From DASSUW01 sp963849695 (lineage in GTDB: Bacteria; Actinomycetota; Thermoleophilia; Solirubrobacterales; Solirubrobacteraceae), in assembly GCA_963849695.1 (NCBI GenBank), contig CAWKIT010000034.1, positions 51,391 to 115,390 on the forward strand: a stretch of DNA of 64,000 nucleotides, read 5' to 3'. The notes beneath the pieces are model-generated. The model was given only the letters and a program-made list of their open reading frames with translations, ran no database searches and was not told where the DNA came from. Position numbers and translations under genes: made by a program. The stretch's first letter is position 1; every line of letters starts with the position of its first letter. Of this stretch, positions 47,139 to 55,963 are shown one piece after another.

Positions 47139-47166
47139 GCGGGCGCCCGCACGCGCGGGCGCCCGC
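47139..47166 (+). terminator. Terminator after LVIVD gene 2
   Basis: GCGGGCGCCCGC (47139-47150) and the same palindromic sequence at 47155-47166 flank ACGC, giving a 12-bp stem closely similar to the one after LVIVD gene 1. Confidence 0.78.
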
Positions 47167-47203
47167 CCTCGTCGTCACCCGGGCAGGAGCGGCGGCAGCG
47201 TAG

Positions 47204-48416
47204 TCAGGGCTTCGAGCAGCGCACCTGGTAGACCGACGTGAAGCCGGTCTCGAAGCCCTGGCGGGCGGCGCGGAGGTAGAGGCGCCAGATGCGCATCCGC
47301 TGCGGGCCGGCCAGGCGCTCGGCCTCGGCGGCGTGCTCGTCGAGCCGGCGCGCCCAGTGGCGCAGCGTCTCGGCGTAGTCCTCGCGGAAGCCCTCGACGT
47401 GGTGGGTCTCGAGGCCGGCGCGCTCGACCGCGATCTGGATCCGCGACAGGTGCAGCGGCGCCGCGTCCGGGAACACGTAGCGCTCCGAGAACGGGCCCGC
47501 CTCGGGCTCGCCGACGCGCAGGCGCGCGATGCCGTGGTTGAGCAGCCGTCCGCCCGGCCGCAGCAGGCGCGCGAGCGTGTGCATGTACTCGTCGATCCGG
47601 TTGGCGCCGACGTGCTCGACCATGCCGATGCTGGCGATCGCGTCGTACGGCTCGCCGGCCAGCTCGCGGTAGTCCATCAGCCGGATCTCGACCCTGTCGG
47701 CCACCCCCGCCTCGTCGACCCGCTTGCGGGCGAGCTCGGCCTGGCGCTCGGAGAGCGTGATGCCGGTGACGGACACGCCGTGCTCGCGCGCGGCGTGGAT
47801 CGCGAAGCTGCCCCAGCCGCAGCCGACGTCGAGCACCCGCTCGCCGGCGCGCAGCGCCGAGCTTCGTGCACACCAGCTCGAGCTTGGCGCTCTGCGCGGC
47901 CTCGAGGCTCGAGCCGTCGCGTGAGAAGAACGCGCAGCTGTAGGTCATCGACTCGTCGAGGAACAGCGCGAAGAAGTCGTTCGAGACGTCGTAGTGGTGC
48001 TGGACCGAGCGGCGGTCGCGCTCCGGGCTGTGGCGGCGCCCGCGCGGGCGCAGCTCGATCTCCGGCACCGCCGGCGGGAGCATCGGCCCGGCCGCGCGCG
48101 CGGCCGCGAACGCCAGCTTCAGCTGCGTGCCGCGGTCGATCGGCGGCGGGTTGTAGTGGCGAAGGGCGAGCAGCAGCGCGTCGAGGTCGTCCGGCTCGAG
48201 CTCGCCGCTCGCGTACGCGCGGCCGAGCCCGAGCTGTCCGGGCGCGCGCAGCGCATGGCCGAGCGCCCTCGGCGAGCGCACGTGCAGCGTCGGCGCGCCG
48301 TTGCCATCCGTCGCCGGCAGCTCGCTGCCGTCCCAGAACGTGACCCGGAACGGGCGCTCCGGGAGGTTGGCCTCGAGCTCCCGCCGGAGCGGTTCGGTCG
48401 TGCGCAGGGCTGCCAT
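47204..48416 (-). pseudogene. Cyclopropane-fatty-acid synthase family methyltransferase, single +1 frameshift
   Basis: From ATG 48416 the N-terminal lipid-binding part (PFRVTFWDGSELPATDGNG; GHALRAPGQLGLGRAYASGEL) runs to HYDVSNDFFALFLDESMTYS. Near 47860 an extra G breaks the frame just before the SAM motif, which continues one frame over as VLDVGCGWGSFAIHAAREHG to the end (IWRLYLRAARQGFETGFTSVYQ). The expected length is about 403 residues. It would methylenate unsaturated membrane lipids, which suits the desaturase gene five bases upstream. Confidence 0.82.
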
Positions 48417-48421
48417 GCGGC

Positions 48422-49384
48422 TTACGTTACGGCCTTGCGGGCCTGTCGCTCGCGCGGGATGCGGACGACATCCCACGCCAGTCCCAGCTTCTCCAGGACC
48501 CAGATCACGCCGGCGGAGATGTCGAGCTGCCAGGCGCGCATGCCGTGTCGGTAGGAGGTCGGGAACGCATGGTGGTTGTTGTGCCACGACTCGCCGAACG
48601 TGAACGGCGACAGCCACAGCAGGTTGCGCGACTCGTCGCCGGTGTCGAACGCCTGGCGGCCGAAGAAGTGGCACAGCGAGTTGATGCTGTACGTGACGTG
48701 GTGGACCACCATCATCCGCACGATGCCGCCCCACAGCAGCCCGGTCAGCCCGGCGTACAGCGAGCCGCCGATCAGGAAGCCGAGCGCGAACGGCACGAGC
48801 ATCCCGACCGTGACCCACAGGACGAACGTGCGATCGACGAAGCGGATCAGCGGGTCCTCGAGCAGATCACGCGCGTAGCGCTCCTTGTTGCCGCGCTGGG
48901 TGTGGATGAACAGCCAGCCCACGTGCGCGTGCCAGAGCCCGCGCAGCGCGCCGCGCCAGCCGTGCCCGTGGTCGACGTGCGGGCTGTGCGGATCGCCCTC
49001 GACGTCGGCGTACGTGTGGTGCTTGCGGTGGTCGGCCACCCACGAGATGACCGGGCCCTCGATCGCGGCCGAACCGAGGATCGCGAGCGTTCCGCGGACC
49101 CCCCTGCGCGCCTTGAACGCACGGTGCGTGAGATGGCGGTGGAAGCCGACGGTGACGCCGAGCGCGGTCGCGACGTAGCAGATCAGGAACACGATCACGT
49201 CGCTCCAGCGCAGCGCGTCGTTCCACAGCTGCCACCCGACGACCACGAGCGCCAGGAACGGCAGCGCCGTGATGGTGCCGGTGATGATGCGGTCGCGCGT
49301 CTCGTTGGCGACGGGCTGAACCTCGCCGATGCCTTCGCGCGTTTCGTTGGTGACGGGCTGAGCCTCGTCGATCGCTGCCCCCAT
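48422..49384 (-). CDS. Acyl-CoA/fatty acid desaturase
   Basis: 320 residues with the three histidine boxes of delta-9 type membrane desaturases: GFHRHLTHRAF, DHRKHHTYAD and WHNNHHAFP, and four to five membrane helices. The N terminus holds a short repeated segment (QPVTNETREG / QPVANETRD). It introduces double bonds that the adjacent cyclopropane synthase could modify; both genes read as one operon. Confidence 0.93.
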   Translation of the reverse strand: MGAAIDEAQPVTNETREGIGEVQPVANETRDRIITGTITALPFLALVVVGWQLWNDALRWSDVIVFLICYVATALGVTVGFHRHLTHRAFKARRGVRGTLAILGSAAIEGPVISWVADHRKHHTYADVEGDPHSPHVDHGHGWRGALRGLWHAHVGWLFIHTQRGNKERYARDLLEDPLIRFVDRTFVLWVTVGMLVPFALGFLIGGSLYAGLTGLLWGGIVRMMVVHHVTYSINSLCHFFGRQAFDTGDESRNLLWLSPFTFGESWHNNHHAFPTSYRHGMRAWQLDISAGVIWVLEKLGLAWDVVRIPRERQARKAVT

Positions 49385-49534
49385 GCCGCGGCAACTTTAG
49401 CCGGTCCTGGCGTTTGCTACCTTGTCGCGCGTTCGATCGGGTCCGCAGGATCCGGATAAGCAGTGCACGCGCCCGCAGTTGTCATGTCCGTGGCACGGCG
49501 TTCGCAGCACACGTACGCCGTGGAGGTAAGAGAC

Positions 49535-49738
49535 ATGGCGACTGGCACCGTGAAGTGGTTCAGCGATGACAAGGGCTTCGGGTTCATCACGCCCGACGAT
49601 CCCGGCAAGGACCTCTTCGTACATTTCTCGGGCATCGCCGGCGACGGGTTCCGCACCCTCGCCGAGGGGGCCCGGGTGTCCTATGACGCCGAGCAGGGCC
49701 CGAAGGGCCCGGCGGCCGTCAACGTCACGACGATCTAG
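49535..49738 (+). CDS. Cold-shock domain protein
   Basis: 67 residues: MATGTVKWFSDDKGFGFITPD with RNP1 (KGFGFI) and RNP2 (LFVHFS), normal length. It binds single-stranded RNA or DNA. GGAGG (49522-49526) precedes ATG. About 150 bases separate it from the desaturase start, enough for a long 5' leader of the kind used by csp genes. Confidence 0.95.
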   Translation: MATGTVKWFSDDKGFGFITPDDPGKDLFVHFSGIAGDGFRTLAEGARVSYDAEQGPKGPAAVNVTTI

Positions 49739-49746
49739 GACATCGC

Positions 49747-50496
49747 ATGGGGCGCGGCCCGCTCGCCGATGACGGTGGAGCGGGCCGCGTACTGATCCCC
49801 CGTCGCTTCAACGGCCCGCCGGCCAGCGCGAACGGGGGCTACGCGAGCGGGCTCGTCGCCCGCTACATCCGCGGGCCTTCCGCGGAGGTCTCGCTGCGCT
49901 CGCCGCCCCCGCTGGACACGGCGCTGGCGATCAAGCGCACGGAGGAGGGCCGCGTGCAGCTGTGCCACCGCGAGCTGCTGGTGGCCGAGGGCGGGCCGGC
50001 CGATCCGCCGGACGTCGAGCCGCCGCTGCGACCGACCGTGGCCGAGGCGCGCGAGGCGGTCCGCCGCCATCCGTGGCGCGCCGCCCGGCATCCGTTCAGC
50101 GACTGCTACGTGTGCGGCATCGGCCGCAACGACGGGCTCGGCATGCACTTCGGAGACCTGGCGCGCGACCCGACGATGACCGCCGCGCTGCTGATCGCCG
50201 ACGCCACGATCCCCCACGACGACCACGGGATCCTGCGCGAGATCGCATGGGGCGCGCTGGACTGCCCGAGCTACGTACCCGCCCTGTGGAGCAACGACCG
50301 CCCGAGCCTGCTCGCGTGGATGCACGCCGAGCTGCTCGAGCCGATCCCGCTCGGCGAGCCGATCGTGGCCTGCGGCTGGCCGCTCGAGTTCGAGGGGCGC
50401 AAGCAGCACACCGCCTCCGCGCTGCTGACCGCCGACGGGCGGATGCTCGCCCGTGCCCGCCACCTGTGGGTGCGCCCGCGCGCGGTCGCCGGCTAG
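49747..50496 (+). CDS. Hotdog-fold thioesterase-like protein
   Basis: 249 residues. RVLIPRRFNGPPASANGGYASGLVARY at the N terminus and WGALDCPSYVPALW plus ARARHLWVRPR later suggest a double hotdog of the acyl-CoA thioesterase type. The DCYVCG segment before the second half is common in related PaaI-like proteins. Substrate unknown. ATG 49747 starts eight bases after the csp stop, so it may share that transcript. Confidence 0.65.
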   Translation: MGRGPLADDGGAGRVLIPRRFNGPPASANGGYASGLVARYIRGPSAEVSLRSPPPLDTALAIKRTEEGRVQLCHRELLVAEGGPADPPDVEPPLRPTVAEAREAVRRHPWRAARHPFSDCYVCGIGRNDGLGMHFGDLARDPTMTAALLIADATIPHDDHGILREIAWGALDCPSYVPALWSNDRPSLLAWMHAELLEPIPLGEPIVACGWPLEFEGRKQHTASALLTADGRMLARARHLWVRPRAVAG

Positions 50497-50512
50497 TTCC
50501 GAATGCCGGTAC

Positions 50513-50881
50513 TCAGAGGAGGCGGAGCGCGGCCATCCCGCTCTCGGGATCGCTGTGGATCGCCATCCACTCCGCCGCCCCGACCACCTCGAGCAGCCGC
50601 GCGACGTCCCCGTCGAGCGGGCACACGATCGCGAACCGGCCGCCGTGCGCCCGCACCTCGGAGGCGGCGCCGAGCAGCGCGCGCAGCCCGGTCGAGTCGC
50701 AGAACTCGACGTTGGTGAGGTCGACCAGCAGTCGGGGCTGCCGGGCGGCGCGCGAGGCGTCGAGCCGGGCGCACAGCCGCGGCGCCGTCGCGAGGTCGAG
50801 CTCACCGGTCACCGCGAGCACGTGGACGCCGCCCTCCTCGTGCTCGTCGACCGAGAAGGGGTCCACGAAGTGCGAGCTCAC
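50513..50881 (-). CDS. STAS-domain anti-anti-sigma factor
   Basis: 122 residues of STAS fold (VHVLAVTGELDLATAPRLCARL) with the phosphorylation motif CDSTG, Ser63. It would bind an anti-sigma kinase of the RsbW type when dephosphorylated. GTG 50881 overlaps the stop of the epimerase gene (GTGA), so the pair is cotranscribed; no anti-sigma factor lies nearby. Confidence 0.9.
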   Translation of the reverse strand: MSSHFVDPFSVDEHEEGGVHVLAVTGELDLATAPRLCARLDASRAARQPRLLVDLTNVEFCDSTGLRALLGAASEVRAHGGRFAIVCPLDGDVARLLEVVGAAEWMAIHSDPESGMAALRLL

Positions 50882-52464
50882 CCTCCAACACTCTCGGGTT
50901 GCTGCTTCGGCGTCAACCGCTCCCGCCCACCCAAAGGCTCAGGGTCGGGCGCCGGCCGCTCGCGCCCGCGCGCCTGCTGTGGCTTCGGCTTCGGCTTCGG
51001 TTTCGGTTTCGGCTTGGGCAGGACGACGCGGAAGCTGCGGGCCGCGACGCCGATCGGGCCGCTGGGGCCCTGTGCCTCGATCCGCAGCTCGAAGCGCCCC
51101 CGCGAGGGCGGCGTCCAGTCGAGCTCGTGCGCGCCGTGCGGGAGGGTGAGGTCGCGGCTGAGCGTCAGTCGCTTCTCGCGCCACAGCCGAACCTTGACGT
51201 CCGAGACCTTGGAGATCGAGAAGCGCACGGAGGCGGCGCGGCGTGCGTGCAGCCGGCGCAGCGGGGCGACGCCGATCCGGGTCGGCTCCTGCTCGTAGCG
51301 GGCGAACCGCGCATGCGCGTCGCAATAGACGCGCCGGTCGGTGCGGGCGCACATGTTGCCGAGGAACTCCGCGATCAGCCGGTGGTAGTCGAGGGTGGCT
51401 TCCCGCCCGGCGAGCGAGTACAGCGACCAGGCTCCGGTGTCGGCGGCCGCGACGGCTTCGCGCGCGCCGCGCTCGCCGCGCCGGAAGAGCGCGAACGCGC
51501 GGCGGTCGGACCACAGCGAAGCCATCTCGCCGATCCCGCTGACCGCCTGCAGCTCGCCGTTGAAGATCCGCAGGTCCGGCGCGAACGAGTACATCAGGAA
51601 GTGGTCGCCGCCGTCGACGCCCAGTGGCGGCGGCGCGTCGAAGGCGCCGAGCGCGCGACGGGCGGCGCGGCGCCAGCGCGGCTCGCCGAGCGCGGCGGCG
51701 GAGCGGGCGAGCGCCGACACCGCCGTCGCCTGGGTCATGCCGCTGATCCACGGCGGCGTCCCGCCGCCCCAGCTGAAGTAGTGCTCCCAGGCCGGGAAGT
51801 CGCCGCGTCGGGCGGCGAGGTCGAGCAGGCCGTCGACCGAGCGGCGCAGCTCTCCGGCCGGGCAGGCGCGGCGGTTCTGGAGGCACTTGCGCGCGAGCCA
51901 GTTGACCCTGCCCCAGCTCGCCAGCGGCTGGAGCTGCATCCCGCGGCCCGGGTAGTACTGGAACACCGCCGGGCCGAAGTTCGCACGCTCGCCGGCGGCC
52001 GGTATCGCCGCGCGCGACCAGAAGCCGGTGTTACGGCGGAGGACCAGGAACGCGGGCTCGAGCCGGCTCGGGGTGAGCAGATGCTGGGCGGCGAGCGAGT
52101 CGACCGAGCCGAGGACGGTGGCGAGCTCGGTCGCCCGCAGGCCTTCGAGGCGCTCGACGGTGCGATGGGCGTCTTCGTAGTCGCGCAGGTGGCGGGCGTG
52201 GGCGGCGGGGTCGATGCGCTCGGTCAGGAGCGCGTAGCGGAGCGCGCCTGCGACCGTGGTCGATTTGCGGGCGCGGCGGATCGCGGCCCGCAGGCGCGCC
52301 TCGGCGGCGGCCTGCCCGCGCCACGCCGCGGCCTTGAGCTCCCCGGTCCGCTCGGGCTGGAAGACCTCCGGCTCCGGCGTCGGCCGCGGGCCCGGCTCGC
52401 CGACCGCGCCGCAGCCGCACAGCCCGGCCACGAGCAGCAGCATCGCGATCCGTCGCCGGGCCAT
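50878..52464 (-). CDS. D-glucuronyl C5-epimerase-like lipoprotein
   Basis: 528 residues. Signal with lipobox LCGC near 18. A helical region precedes the glucuronyl C5-epimerase C-terminal (alpha/alpha) domain: FQYYPGRGMQLQPLASWGRVN, WISGMTQATAVSALARSA, FNGELQAVSGIGEMASLW. A beta sandwich (FSISKVSDVKVRLWREKRL) and a tail with seven Lys-Pro repeats follow. The family epimerises glucuronic acid in polysaccharides; a bacterial surface polymer would be the substrate here. ATG 52464 gives the signal peptide; the frame is open further upstream. Confidence 0.82.
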   Translation of the reverse strand: MARRRIAMLLLVAGLCGCGAVGEPGPRPTPEPEVFQPERTGELKAAAWRGQAAAEARLRAAIRRARKSTTVAGALRYALLTERIDPAAHARHLRDYEDAHRTVERLEGLRATELATVLGSVDSLAAQHLLTPSRLEPAFLVLRRNTGFWSRAAIPAAGERANFGPAVFQYYPGRGMQLQPLASWGRVNWLARKCLQNRRACPAGELRRSVDGLLDLAARRGDFPAWEHYFSWGGGTPPWISGMTQATAVSALARSAAALGEPRWRRAARRALGAFDAPPPLGVDGGDHFLMYSFAPDLRIFNGELQAVSGIGEMASLWSDRRAFALFRRGERGAREAVAAADTGAWSLYSLAGREATLDYHRLIAEFLGNMCARTDRRVYCDAHARFARYEQEPTRIGVAPLRRLHARRAASVRFSISKVSDVKVRLWREKRLTLSRDLTLPHGAHELDWTPPSRGRFELRIEAQGPSGPIGVAARSFRVVLPKPKPKPKPKPKPQQARGRERPAPDPEPLGGRERLTPKQQPESVGG

Positions 52465-52600
52465 GGGACAGGATCGTCGATCCGCGGGCGCAGTTGACGA
52501 GATCGGTCCGGATTCCGACCGATCGCTCAGCCGCGGCGACGATGCGCGGGTGCACGAAGTGATCGTAGGGACGGGGTCCATGCGCTAGGTTTGGCCGCAG

Positions 52601-54337
52601 ATGGCCGTCCCTCGCGTGCGCCTCCCAACCCCACTTCCGGGCGGGTCGCTGCGGCAGGCGGCGGGCCTCGTCTCGGACGAGGTCGAGCTCTACCACCGCA
52701 CGTACACGACGCTGCTGCGCTCGTCCGGCGAGACGCTGCTGCGGGTGCTCGAGCCGTCGCACCGCTCGATGAACTCGAGCCTGCACACGCTGGCGTCGAC
52801 GAGCGAGGTCGACCTCGGCGCCTTCCTGTACGCGATGCGCCGGCTGCCGGCGGGCGTCTGGCAGGCCGCCGTGATCGTGATGGGCCAGGAGGCCCAGGTG
52901 TTCACGCGGGCCGGCGTGGGGCGGATCGAGGACTGGGACCCCGTCGAGGCGCCGGCGCGCCGGCGACGCTGGTTCGACAGCCACCAGGGCACGATGGCGG
53001 TGCTGCTGGCGTCGGTCTCCGATCTCGACGACCTCATCCCGACCCTGGTCGCGTACCAGGTCGAGTGGAACAAGCTGCATGCGGTGCTGCGCGCGTCGGC
53101 CCGTCCGAACGGCGAGGAGCCCGATCCGGCCGCATGCGCCGACGCCTACGGCGGCGCGGCCGACGACTGGCTTCGGATCCACGAGGCGTGGGGCGACCTG
53201 TCGGCCTTCCTGCGCGAGGTGACCGACCGCCGGCTGAACCTGCGCATCCGGATGCTCGGCGGCTCACACGCGGGATATGCGCGCATGACCCGCCGCTGGT
53301 GGCGGCCCGTGCGCAGCGCGATGGAGGAGCAGGGCCTCGGCGACCGGCCGGTCTACTTCGTGTCGAGCAACCCGCACTCGCTCGTCAACCTCGTGACGCC
53401 GACCGCGCGCGCCGGCGAGGCGGAGATCGTGCGCTTCATCGAGACGCATGGCCCCGAGTACCTGCGCGACGAGCTCGAGCGCTTCCGCGGCGGCCGCGGC
53501 GAGGGCTCGTGGGAGAACTTCCTCTACTTCGGGGCGCGGCTGCTGTGGGAGTCGCTCCCGGAGGACGGCGAGGATTGGCGGCGGCGCCAGCAGGCCGAGC
53601 GCGCGCTCGGCGTCACCCACATCTCGAGCCGCGCGGCGCTGCGCATATCGGCACAGATCATGGCGCTCGAGAAGCTCGACCCGGCCGGGCTCGATCCGCG
53701 GCTCGGCGCCATCGACGCCGAGCGGCTGGCCGCCTGCGAGGCGGTGATCGTCAACATCGAGTATCCGCTCGGCCTCGCCTCGTACAACATCCTGCGCGAG
53801 CTGACGACGTCGGTCGACGATGTCCGCGGCGTCTACGTGCTCGGCAAGGCCGCGACGCTGAACGCCGACGTCGGCGACGTGCTGATCTCCGGCGTCATCC
53901 ACGACGAGCACTCGGCTTCGACGTACTGGCTCGACAACGCGTTCTCGTTCGACGACATCGCGCCGTTCCTGCGCTTCGGCTCCGGGCTCGACAACCAGCG
54001 CGCGGTCACGGTCAAGAGCACGTTCCTGCAGAACCGCCAGTACCTCGACTTCTATTACCGCGAGGCCTACACGGTGGTCGAGATGGAGGCCGGCCCGTTC
54101 TGCAACGCGGTCTACGAGATCGCCGACGCCGACCGCTACCCGGTCGGCGAGGCCGTCAACTTCGCCAAGCTCCCGCTCGACTTCGGGATCATCCACTACG
54201 CCTCCGACACGCCGTACACGCAGGCGCGCACGCTCGGCGCCCGCGGCCTCTCGTACTACGGGATGGACTCGACCTACGCGAGCTCGCTGGCGATCCTGCG
54301 GCGCGTGTTCAGGCTCGAGGGCATCCTCGCCGACTGA
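52601..54337 (+). CDS. Unknown protein with nucleoside-phosphorylase-like C-terminal domain
   Basis: 578 residues. The N-terminal 350 are helical and unrecognised (LVSDEVELYHRTYTTLLRSSG; AYQVEWNKLHAVLRASA). The C-terminal 230 look like a phosphorylase-superfamily domain: KAATLNADVGDVLIS, VVEMEAGPF (Glu494, Glu496 at the site where nucleoside phosphorylases bind ribose) and SDTPYT (Asp536, the purine-binding Asp). A nucleosidase or phosphorylase activity is inferred. Long and intact, with ATG 52601 close behind a divergent gene. Confidence 0.7.
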   Translation: MAVPRVRLPTPLPGGSLRQAAGLVSDEVELYHRTYTTLLRSSGETLLRVLEPSHRSMNSSLHTLASTSEVDLGAFLYAMRRLPAGVWQAAVIVMGQEAQVFTRAGVGRIEDWDPVEAPARRRRWFDSHQGTMAVLLASVSDLDDLIPTLVAYQVEWNKLHAVLRASARPNGEEPDPAACADAYGGAADDWLRIHEAWGDLSAFLREVTDRRLNLRIRMLGGSHAGYARMTRRWWRPVRSAMEEQGLGDRPVYFVSSNPHSLVNLVTPTARAGEAEIVRFIETHGPEYLRDELERFRGGRGEGSWENFLYFGARLLWESLPEDGEDWRRRQQAERALGVTHISSRAALRISAQIMALEKLDPAGLDPRLGAIDAERLAACEAVIVNIEYPLGLASYNILRELTTSVDDVRGVYVLGKAATLNADVGDVLISGVIHDEHSASTYWLDNAFSFDDIAPFLRFGSGLDNQRAVTVKSTFLQNRQYLDFYYREAYTVVEMEAGPFCNAVYEIADADRYPVGEAVNFAKLPLDFGIIHYASDTPYTQARTLGARGLSYYGMDSTYASSLAILRRVFRLEGILAD

Positions 54338-54359
54338 GCCCGAATCCACCGATCCGGGC
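54338..54359. terminator. Hairpin between convergent genes
   Basis: GCCCGAATC (54338-54346) pairs with GATCCGGGC (54351-54359) with one A-C mismatch and a four-base loop, right after the stop of the preceding gene and 10 bases from the end of the DUF2007-type gene. Confidence 0.6.
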
Positions 54360-54368
54360 TGACGCCGG

Positions 54369-54566
54369 TCAGTTGCCCAGGAGCTCCCTGGCCTCGTCGG
54401 CCCGCTCGGCCGGGACCGTGACCGCAAACGCGGTGCCGGCGCCCGCCAGGGCGGCCATGCCGCTGGGGACCATGCGGCAGGGGATGCCGGCCTCGTCGAG
54501 CCGCTGCCCGATCAGCTCGGCCATCGCCTGGTTGTCGGCTCTCTCGATCGTCACGTAGTCGCTCAC
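54369..54566 (-). CDS. DUF2007-type small signal-transducing protein
   Basis: 65 residues of ferredoxin-like fold (VTIERADNQAMAELIGQRLDEAGIPCRMVPSG; FAVTVPAERADEARELL), the pattern of DUF2007 proteins annotated as putative signal transducers. GTG 54566. Convergent with the phosphorylase-like gene. Confidence 0.75.
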   Translation of the reverse strand: MSDYVTIERADNQAMAELIGQRLDEAGIPCRMVPSGMAALAGAGTAFAVTVPAERADEARELLGN

Positions 54567-54591
54567 GGCCGGGACGCTACCGGCCGGGAGC

Positions 54592-54672
54592 TCAGGCCGC
54601 GACGACCGCCCGGATCGTGAGCACGCCGAGGGCCTTCGCGACCGAGACGCGGTGGTGGCCGAGGGCGGGTAC
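54592..54672 (-). pseudogene. Possible remnant of a ParB-like nuclease domain
   Basis: On the reverse strand a short frame ends in LGHHRVSVAKALGVLTIRAVVAA (two blocks) at the TGA 54592. GHHRVSVAKALG is characteristic of the C-terminal part of small ParB-N-like proteins. Nothing upstream continues it, so it would be a 25-residue relic beside dinB. Confidence 0.3.
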
Positions 54673-54716
54673 CCGTCTCGAGGTTCGGCCGGCCGCAGGT
54701 TCCGCCGGGCTGCGTG

Positions 54717-54730
54717 CGAACATGTGTTCG
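54717..54730 (+). promoter_or_regulatory. LexA binding site (SOS box) of dinB
   Basis: CGAAC-ATGT-GTTCG is a perfect palindrome with the spacing of the actinobacterial/Gram-positive LexA box. It ends one base before ATG 54731, so LexA would cover the promoter or start of a nearly leaderless dinB message. Confidence 0.8.
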
Positions 54731-55927
54731 ATGAGACGAGAGGCCTCGATCCTGCACGCCGATCTCGACGCCTTCTACGCGTCGGTCGAGCAGCGCGACG
54801 ATCCGCGGCTGCGCGGGCGGCCGGTGATCGTCGGCCGCGGCGTCGTGCTCGCGGCCAGCTACGAGGCGAAGGCGCGCGGCGTGCGGACGGCGATGGGAGG
54901 CAGGCTGGCGCGCCGGCTGTGCCCGGAGGCGGTGGTGGTGGGCGCGCGGATGGCCGCGTACTCGGAGGCGAGCAAGGCGGTGTTCGAGGTGTTCCGGGAC
55001 ACCACGCCGCTGGTCGAGGGACTGTCGATCGACGAGGCGTTCCTGGACGTGCGCGGCATGCGGCGGATCGCCGGCACGCCGGAGGAGATCGCGGTGCGGC
55101 TGCGGCGCCGGGTGCGGGAGGAGGTGGGCCTGCCGATCACGGTCGGCGTGGCGGTGACGAAGTTCCTGGCCAAGGTGGCGAGCGCGGTCGCCAAGCCCGA
55201 CGGGCTGCTGGTGGTCCCGGCCGGCGCCGAGCTCGAGTTCCTGCACCCGCTGCCGGTCGAGCGGCTGTGGGGCGTCGGCCCGGTCACCGCCGGCAAGCTG
55301 CACGCGCACGGGCTCACCACCGTCGGCGAGGTCGCCCGGCTCGGCGAGGACGAGCTGGTGTCGCTGCTCGGGCGGGCCTCGGGCCGCCACCTGCACGCGC
55401 TCGCCCACAACCGCGACCCGCGGCGCGTGCGCACCGGGCAGCGGCGGCGCTCGGTCGGCGGGCAGTGCGCGCTCGGCCGTCAGCGAAGATCGCCCGAGGC
55501 GATAGACGCGATCCTGGTCGGGCTGGTCGATCGCATCACGCGCCGGCTCCGAGCGGGGCGGCGCGTGTGCCGCACCGTCGTCCTGCGGCTGCGGTTCGAC
55601 GACTTCTCGCGCGCGACCCGCTCGCACACGCTCGCCGAGCCGACGGACGAGACCGGCATCCTGCTCACGACGGCGCGCGAGCTGCTGGCGGTCGCGAAGC
55701 CGATGATCGACCGTCAGGGGCTCACGCTGGTCGGGATCACGCTGAGCAACCTCGAGGAGGCGGAGGAGAGCCAGCTCGCCCTGCCCGGCGACCGCCTGCG
55801 CGCCGGGGCGCTCGACACCGCGCTCGACACCGTCCGCGACCGGTTCGGCTCCGCGGCGATCACCCGCGCCGTGCTGCTCGGCCGCGACCAGGGCTTCACC
55901 GTCCCGCTCCTGCCGGATCTCGAATGA
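54731..55927 (+). CDS. dinB: DNA polymerase IV
   Basis: 398 residues of the Y-family. The palm has LHADLDAFYASVEQRDDP and the catalytic SIDEAFLDV; the thumb HhH segment is LWGVGPVTAGKLHAHGL; the little-finger domain follows. The C-terminal beta-clamp motif region is ESQLALPGD. It does translesion synthesis after DNA damage. ATG 54731 is preferred because ATG 54722 lies inside the LexA box. Length is normal. Confidence 0.95.
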   Translation: MRREASILHADLDAFYASVEQRDDPRLRGRPVIVGRGVVLAASYEAKARGVRTAMGGRLARRLCPEAVVVGARMAAYSEASKAVFEVFRDTTPLVEGLSIDEAFLDVRGMRRIAGTPEEIAVRLRRRVREEVGLPITVGVAVTKFLAKVASAVAKPDGLLVVPAGAELEFLHPLPVERLWGVGPVTAGKLHAHGLTTVGEVARLGEDELVSLLGRASGRHLHALAHNRDPRRVRTGQRRRSVGGQCALGRQRRSPEAIDAILVGLVDRITRRLRAGRRVCRTVVLRLRFDDFSRATRSHTLAEPTDETGILLTTARELLAVAKPMIDRQGLTLVGITLSNLEEAEESQLALPGDRLRAGALDTALDTVRDRFGSAAITRAVLLGRDQGFTVPLLPDLE

Positions 55928-55963
55928 CGGTAGGGTCGCGCAGTCTCAACCAGAGGAGGCGCT

